A stretch of 64,000 bases of DNA. It comes from Paragonimus skrjabini miyazakii. Lineage: Eukaryota > Platyhelminthes > Trematoda > Plagiorchiida > Troglotrematidae. The notes below the pieces were generated by a model. The model had not been told where the DNA came from, made no database searches, and saw nothing but the letters and a program-made list of their open reading frames with translations. The DNA lies in assembly GCA_014338405.1 (NCBI GenBank), contig JTDE01000281.1:19591-83590 (forward strand), given 5' to 3'. Below are positions 59,113 through 64,000 of this stretch, piece after piece. A program made the translations under genes and the position numbers. Within the stretch, counting starts at the first letter, position 1. Each line of letters opens with the position of its first letter.

Positions 59113-60708
59113 CAACATGATTTACTCATGAGAACATGGCGAAACATCAAATCTCTGTTGTAGAGCCATAACAGTAATGTACTTTGAGTCTGCTGCTTTG
59201 CTTTGAAGGGAGCTATCTGCAAGGTTTACGTAAATTTAAAGGTCATATCCAATTGTGATCGAAGTTCAATTTACATTAGTTAACTGAGCATTGTATGAAA
59301 ACTCCATGAAGTTATCGAGAGTTATGAGCTACCAATTTATGTGCAGGCTTAGCCCTAGCATCCACATGTTGGGAAACCATTCAATCAATCAGTGAGGTGG
59401 TTGGGATCTTGATAAATATAAATAATTGAGCAGAAAAAGGAGGGTTCAGCAAGTACACCATGTACAGTTCCGTAAACATTAGTTGCAGCAAGATGGTATA
59501 ATTATATGTACCATAGCCCATTGTATAAAATTACCAATTCCGGAATGACATTGACTGAAAGAAATCGATTGGTCGACAAACATAATATTTCATGATTGTT
59601 CCAGATGAAAGAAAGAATTGACGTAGAAAACTATTCAGAGTCTTTGATTTCAGATCTCGACCAGGGGAACATCTGCGATAAAAACAAACTTTGTGATATG
59701 ACAATAACCGGGTACTAATTTGTAATTTCGTGCATTTTTTGAGTGTTTCTCAATGATGTAGGACACTTCACGCTTACAGTGTAAGGACAGTGACAGTATT
59801 GTTCCTCAAAGAGTATATGTTAGAAGTGAAAGCACAAAATCAGCACCAGGATGTCCGCAATTTTCGAAATACCTTAGACGTCATCTGATATGTGTGTCCT
59901 TACTTGATGCATTCATTAACGTAATGCATTTTGTAGATAGTGAGCGATTACCTAATATAGTCAACCTATCATTAGTACTCATTGTAGCTAGGTGTCTATC
60001 AAGTGGTTTGTGGGTTACTGTTTGAAAACACTATAATTAAGGTTTAGAGCGGTTTAGATTAGTGACTTCAAACTACGTGCAAATTTGATCTTGGCTCTGA
60101 ACCTGTTTTTTTCATTGTTCATATGGATGAACAGTATTATGGAAAATTGTTGGCCGGTAGTAACGCCATTTGAAAGTGTTCAACTAGGACCTACCGCTAT
60201 CCAGAATTGGCATCATTTTCACTGTCCTTATGTATTCCGTTTGTTCTAACACGGACGAAGTGAACTGCCCCATTTTGGATCGTGACTGACCTGATGAAAT
60301 CGTTTCTACGGTCACCAAAACAAGTGCAAGAAATTTAAATATTCTATTTAAGTAGGATGTTTGTCTGTAAGGAAATCAAACAGAATAAAAAATTTCTGCC
60401 TGTCCCATCCACCCTTTCAAATCGATAGCAACGAAATCGTATCTTTGTTGAATCGATTTTGACCCGCGGGATAGATCTTTTCCTGAATTCCATATTTGCT
60501 TTGTGTATATGCAAGTATTTAAATCTGATTAATAGAACACATCATTCTGATCACTCACAGTGTTCAAAGTTTCATGCTTTGAGGGTAACGCACAGTACGG
60601 GCATCCGAACGGATGAACACATCATCTCGTTCTCCAGACTTGTACCATTTATACAGTTGTAATCGCAAAAAAAGCTTAGCCTTGACAGTTTGTCATTCCT
60701 AGATATCC
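59113..60708. other. No recognised gene
   Basis: A good acceptor (TTTCATGATTGTTCCAG) at 59604 opens a 37-codon frame, MKERIDVENYSESLISDLDQ to TAA at 59716-59718. It could be a small terminal exon, but nothing links it to a gene. Confidence 0.3.
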
Positions 60709-60798
60709 GTTATAAGACGTGGCAGTTAAGCATCAGTGTGTACCGCTGATGTATTGCTGTCTATGATGATGATGATGATGATGATGTTATAAGACGTG
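60709..60798 (+). mobile_element. 64-bp LINE insertion with a perfect 13-bp target-site duplication
   Basis: GTTATAAGACGTG occurs at 60709-60721 and 60786-60798. The 64 bases between are the extreme 3' end of the 7130-9660 LINE family (GCAGTTAAGCAT..., TGATGTATT..., then about eight GAT repeats). This is a genuine but extremely 5'-truncated retrotransposition event. It defines the 3' terminus of the family and shows that a GAT-repeat tail is copied. Confidence 0.85.
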
Positions 60799-62639
60799 TA
60801 CAAAATATCAAGCTACAAAAGCAAGCATTATTCTGTACGTCTAACGTGTATCCGCATCTGCTGACGGTATTGAATTACCAGTGTCTTCAGTGACATGTCC
60901 CGCCCAATGTTTATGCACAATTTCAGTCGCCGCTCCCAGGTAGTGATTTCTGTGGAGTTGAGACCTGCCCTTTAGTTTCTGCGTGTTCGAATCTTTCCAT
61001 ACCATAAAGTAGCGGCACTGTATATTGTCCGCCCAAACTACCCTGCAAAAGGTGGTACTCTAGTTATAGTCCATATGATATAATCAGTTTAGTTCATTTC
61101 CAGTTGGCCGCTTCAGCTACAACGTTTTTTTGATTACGAGAGTTTATTCAACCCCAAATGAAAGTGTTCATCAGTTTATACGTTGCTTCCGTTAGCTGAC
61201 GACATAAACCAACAACGTAGGTTTACACATTGTGTCCGGTAACACTTCGATGAATGTTTGGCAGCGCATATTAGTGTTTGTGTGACAAACTCAAATTTCA
61301 TCAATATATCAAAGAATGGTATCGCGTACACACACACACACACATACACAGATCATCGCTGTAAACATGCATTAGTTCAGTCGAATTTTGTTACCTCCAC
61401 AATGTCAACTCAACTTGCTTATAGAAGGTAAAGTACATCTTTTGAACAAGAATGATCTTGGCAAGCCACAACAAACGATTGTTGATATTTGTATAACAGA
61501 TCCAAAATGCATCGGTAGCATTCATTCAGTGACGTGCATTCAGAATGTGTTACGTAATCGGTCAAGTCATATATCGATTGTACGGTGGTTACGTAAGCGA
61601 TTTGTGTTATCAATTTCTGTCGTCATCTCCGTATCATAAAAACATCATTTCCGTTGCTGACCGAGGTTTAAGGATCACGATTAGATTCTACTCATAATTA
61701 CTTTCAGATACCGCATTCAAACAAAGTTTTGACTGGTCAACAACAGAAAACACACTAAGCTTGAGTTTCCTTCGTGATAGAACACACCAAAAATTAGTAC
61801 TCTTGTCCAAATCTGAATCTGTTCTCTAGTGTTCCTAATTTGGGTCACGTGCTTCAACCACTGCATCATCAGGCCTACAGAAGATGCAACCAAATAATGG
61901 TAGTATCATGAGAATAACGTTAAGTCCTTCTACTCATTTTGATACGGAATGAAAACAAAATAGCTTGTGTTTTCATTGATACATTACTCATAACCTGGTT
62001 CATATGACCCTCAACTTTACACATTCCTTGCAACTGTTAATATGTTCACGTTTTTTGGTTCTGTAAATCAGACAAAGAGGAATCATAAATCCTGCATACA
62101 GTTTTAAAAACTGATAAAGTAACCTAAGATGTCAACTGATCGTTTCGACAGAAAGCCGCCCCCGAGTTCCTATTTTATGCAAGTTCAGTTGGTATGTTTG
62201 TTTTTGGTTCGGTGACATCGGTGTCTGAGTATCAGGAAGCATCAATCAATCACAAAAATACTCACGTTCTTTTGTTTTATGACTTTCGGCTGTCAGTTAA
62301 CAACCTGGAACCAGACCCCCAACTTACACCTCAGACAGTCTGATTCAACTAATGTAGTCTACTGACTTCAGCTAATCAGCTTTCTGACACAACTCCAAAG
62401 CGCTATGCTTTGGCATTTTCCATGGTGGTCGACAGTAAAAATGCGGACTGATCCTTGTTAACTTCACACATCCGACTGGCACATGTTACAACGCATTCTT
62501 TTGGCTCATACACACATTGTGGTTGTTCTCAGTTTACACAGAAACATCAGATAAATTTTTACTTACTGATGAATAGTAAAGGACCTGACTGATATCAACT
62601 AAGCATTACCAGACGAGTGTTCACATTTTTCACAGTCTC
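60799..62639. other. No recognised gene; (CA)n microsatellite at 61328-61350
   Basis: A CA repeat with one interruption lies at 61328-61350. A plus-strand frame at 61388-61639 has no recognised motif and its antisense frame is equally open. Confidence 0.4.
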
Positions 62640-62990
62640 TTAGACTTTTCAGTCATCCTGTCTCAGGAAAAAGCACAGCAGTCAAGATTCGCTTGTTAGA
62701 GCTCATCAGCAGTGCATGTAATTGCCACAGTCACAGCCGAGACTGGAACTACGGGCATGCTTTTGTGAGAAACCGTGTTGAAGGAATTAGCAAACACAAA
62801 CGTACAGCTGCAGTCGCTTGCGGTTACCGCTCACATTGCTTGATTGTTTAGATTAGATACATACTGGCTGTCCTGTTTACTCCTGTTGACTCCAATCAAC
62901 GAACCCGAAGATAAGACTTTTTCTTCAAGTTGAATTCACAGAATTTTCAAAATTTGTTAAGCGATATTTTGATTACTGGCGAATAGTAGG
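62640..62990 (-). repeat. tRNA-like/hammerhead repeat, copy E
   Basis: Read from 62990 downwards: start block CTACTATTCGCCAGTAATCA and AAATATCGCTTAACAA (near-identical to copy A), AACAGGACAG, an A-box-like region beside CAACACGGTTTCTCACAAAA, CCCGTAGTTCCAGTCTCGGC (B-box-like), then the hammerhead with CTGATGA (62709-62703), GCTC, TAACA, AGC, GAAT. The hammerhead has lost a few stem-II bases and A15.1. Its start block is one of the best preserved. Confidence 0.65.
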
Positions 62991-64000
62991 AGAATGTGGC
63001 TAACACAATTTGCACTACATTCAAAATCGATCACAGCTGTCGCGTTCTCATAGACTTCTCGGTTAGCCTCTTTGTAGTGGTCTTTATCTATAAAGTCATC
63101 ATAATATCTAAATGCATTCATTTCCCACCATCCAGAAGACTTCTAAATGCATTTTTAATCGTAGGTATCCCATCACAGAGATAAATCTTAACCCCATAAA
63201 TTTATTCTGGGTACTTACACGGAACATCTTTTCATCATGCTGCACAATTGTCTAAGATTATAACCTGTACGTGTATTCGCCTATGAATCATGTGATCACG
63301 TGGGTCGACGGGATTCTTTAAAATTAGTTCTGTCTCTCTACTGTTGTCGTGTCACTAATAGTATCGTAAAGAGCAGTAGACTGAATGTTGGTTTGATAGT
63401 TAATATTTTTGGAATTAATAACTAGAAATGTTAGGCAAACAATGGCAAATGTTGTTCTGTTTAGCAAATTTAAAATCAGTGATCTGTCTTATCATTAAGA
63501 AATTGATTCATTATTACTGCATAAAAGCAACAGAACTGTCACGTGCAACTCAAATTATGCCACAAAAGTGGCATGCATTTTTTGTTAAATGGACTAATTT
63601 TAAATCTAACCAATTGACCGCCATAAATATTCCAGCATTCTAGGTAAGCTAATTTTTCTATTTTATACTCGATTGGTGGATTTTCTTTGTGCATTTTGTA
63701 AAAAGCTAAGTAGATATTGGCACCTTTTTGCAGTTTCACTGCTTCCTGTCGCAAACCGTGATGACTGAAGTTTTTAGTGCCTCGAGTTTACTGTTTATTT
63801 AAAAAAGTATTTACGTTCCCAGTCGTTAAACTGTGTCCTGATTGACTTCCGAAGACCTGCGTTGAAAGCTAATGGAACAAACTTTGAATCATTTGTCAGC
63901 CTATTATCATTGCAAGTATTACAAATAGTAATATTTGATATGTTGAGATGATGAGCCTCAAAGTGACCCGTTATCGTGGCCATCTTTGTCCGCACTTAAA
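62991..64000. other. No recognised gene
   Basis: Short frames only. A minus-strand frame at 63539-63754 is Lys-rich but matches nothing known to me. No exon continuing the EF-hand gene was seen before the window ends. Confidence 0.35.

Overview
The window looks like nuclear DNA of a parasitic flatworm, most likely a digenean trematode (a cestode is not excluded). It is gene-poor and repeat-rich, with long introns and possible very short ones. Its repeats are those known from flukes: RTE-like and jockey/CR1-like LINEs, Penelope-like elements (PLEs), a Gypsy-like LTR element, and a tRNA-like repeat carrying a hammerhead-ribozyme fold that resembles the schistosome Sm-alpha family. No bacterial, viral or plasmid genes were seen, and the species cannot be named from this sequence.

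Layout. 1-9.7 kb is nested retroelement debris. A full-length but broken RTE-like LINE (1623-4945, minus) has a perfect 13-bp target-site duplication and sits inside a possible PLE tail. It is followed by two LINE pieces placed head to head (6032-7090 minus; 7130-9660 plus). At 9717-9765 there is a compact hammerhead-ribozyme candidate. Next come the last two exons of a YIPF6 orthologue (9938-10066 and 12868-13147, plus), the best-supported host gene. 13-28 kb is mostly unassigned, with two LINE remnants, two likely minus-strand 3'-terminal exons (19649-19777; 22604-22776), one hammerhead/tRNA-like repeat and two possible plus-strand exons (27.6 and 28.0 kb). 28846-30552 is an LTR element reduced to gag and protease. 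33.5-34.1 kb holds a PLE reverse-transcriptase remnant beside a tRNA-like sequence.

From 37.9 kb a plus-strand gene begins with an EF-hand exon and continues, in matching phase, at 43733-43879. The encoded protein resembles the EF-hand/coiled-coil Rab GTPases (RASEF, CRACR2A, Rab44); the rest of the gene was not found. Its large introns carry more copies of the hammerhead repeat and LINE fragments. 47-64 kb holds further LINE fragments, two more hammerhead repeat loci, a 64-bp LINE insertion with a perfect 13-bp target-site duplication, and several candidate exons with good splice sites but no recognised product.

The most interesting signals are the intronic hammerhead candidate upstream of the YIPF6 exon and the five-locus hammerhead/tRNA-like repeat family, whose units are circularly permuted or partly dimeric. 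All calls come from reading translations and motifs by eye. Family names rest on remembered domain patterns, not on database searches.
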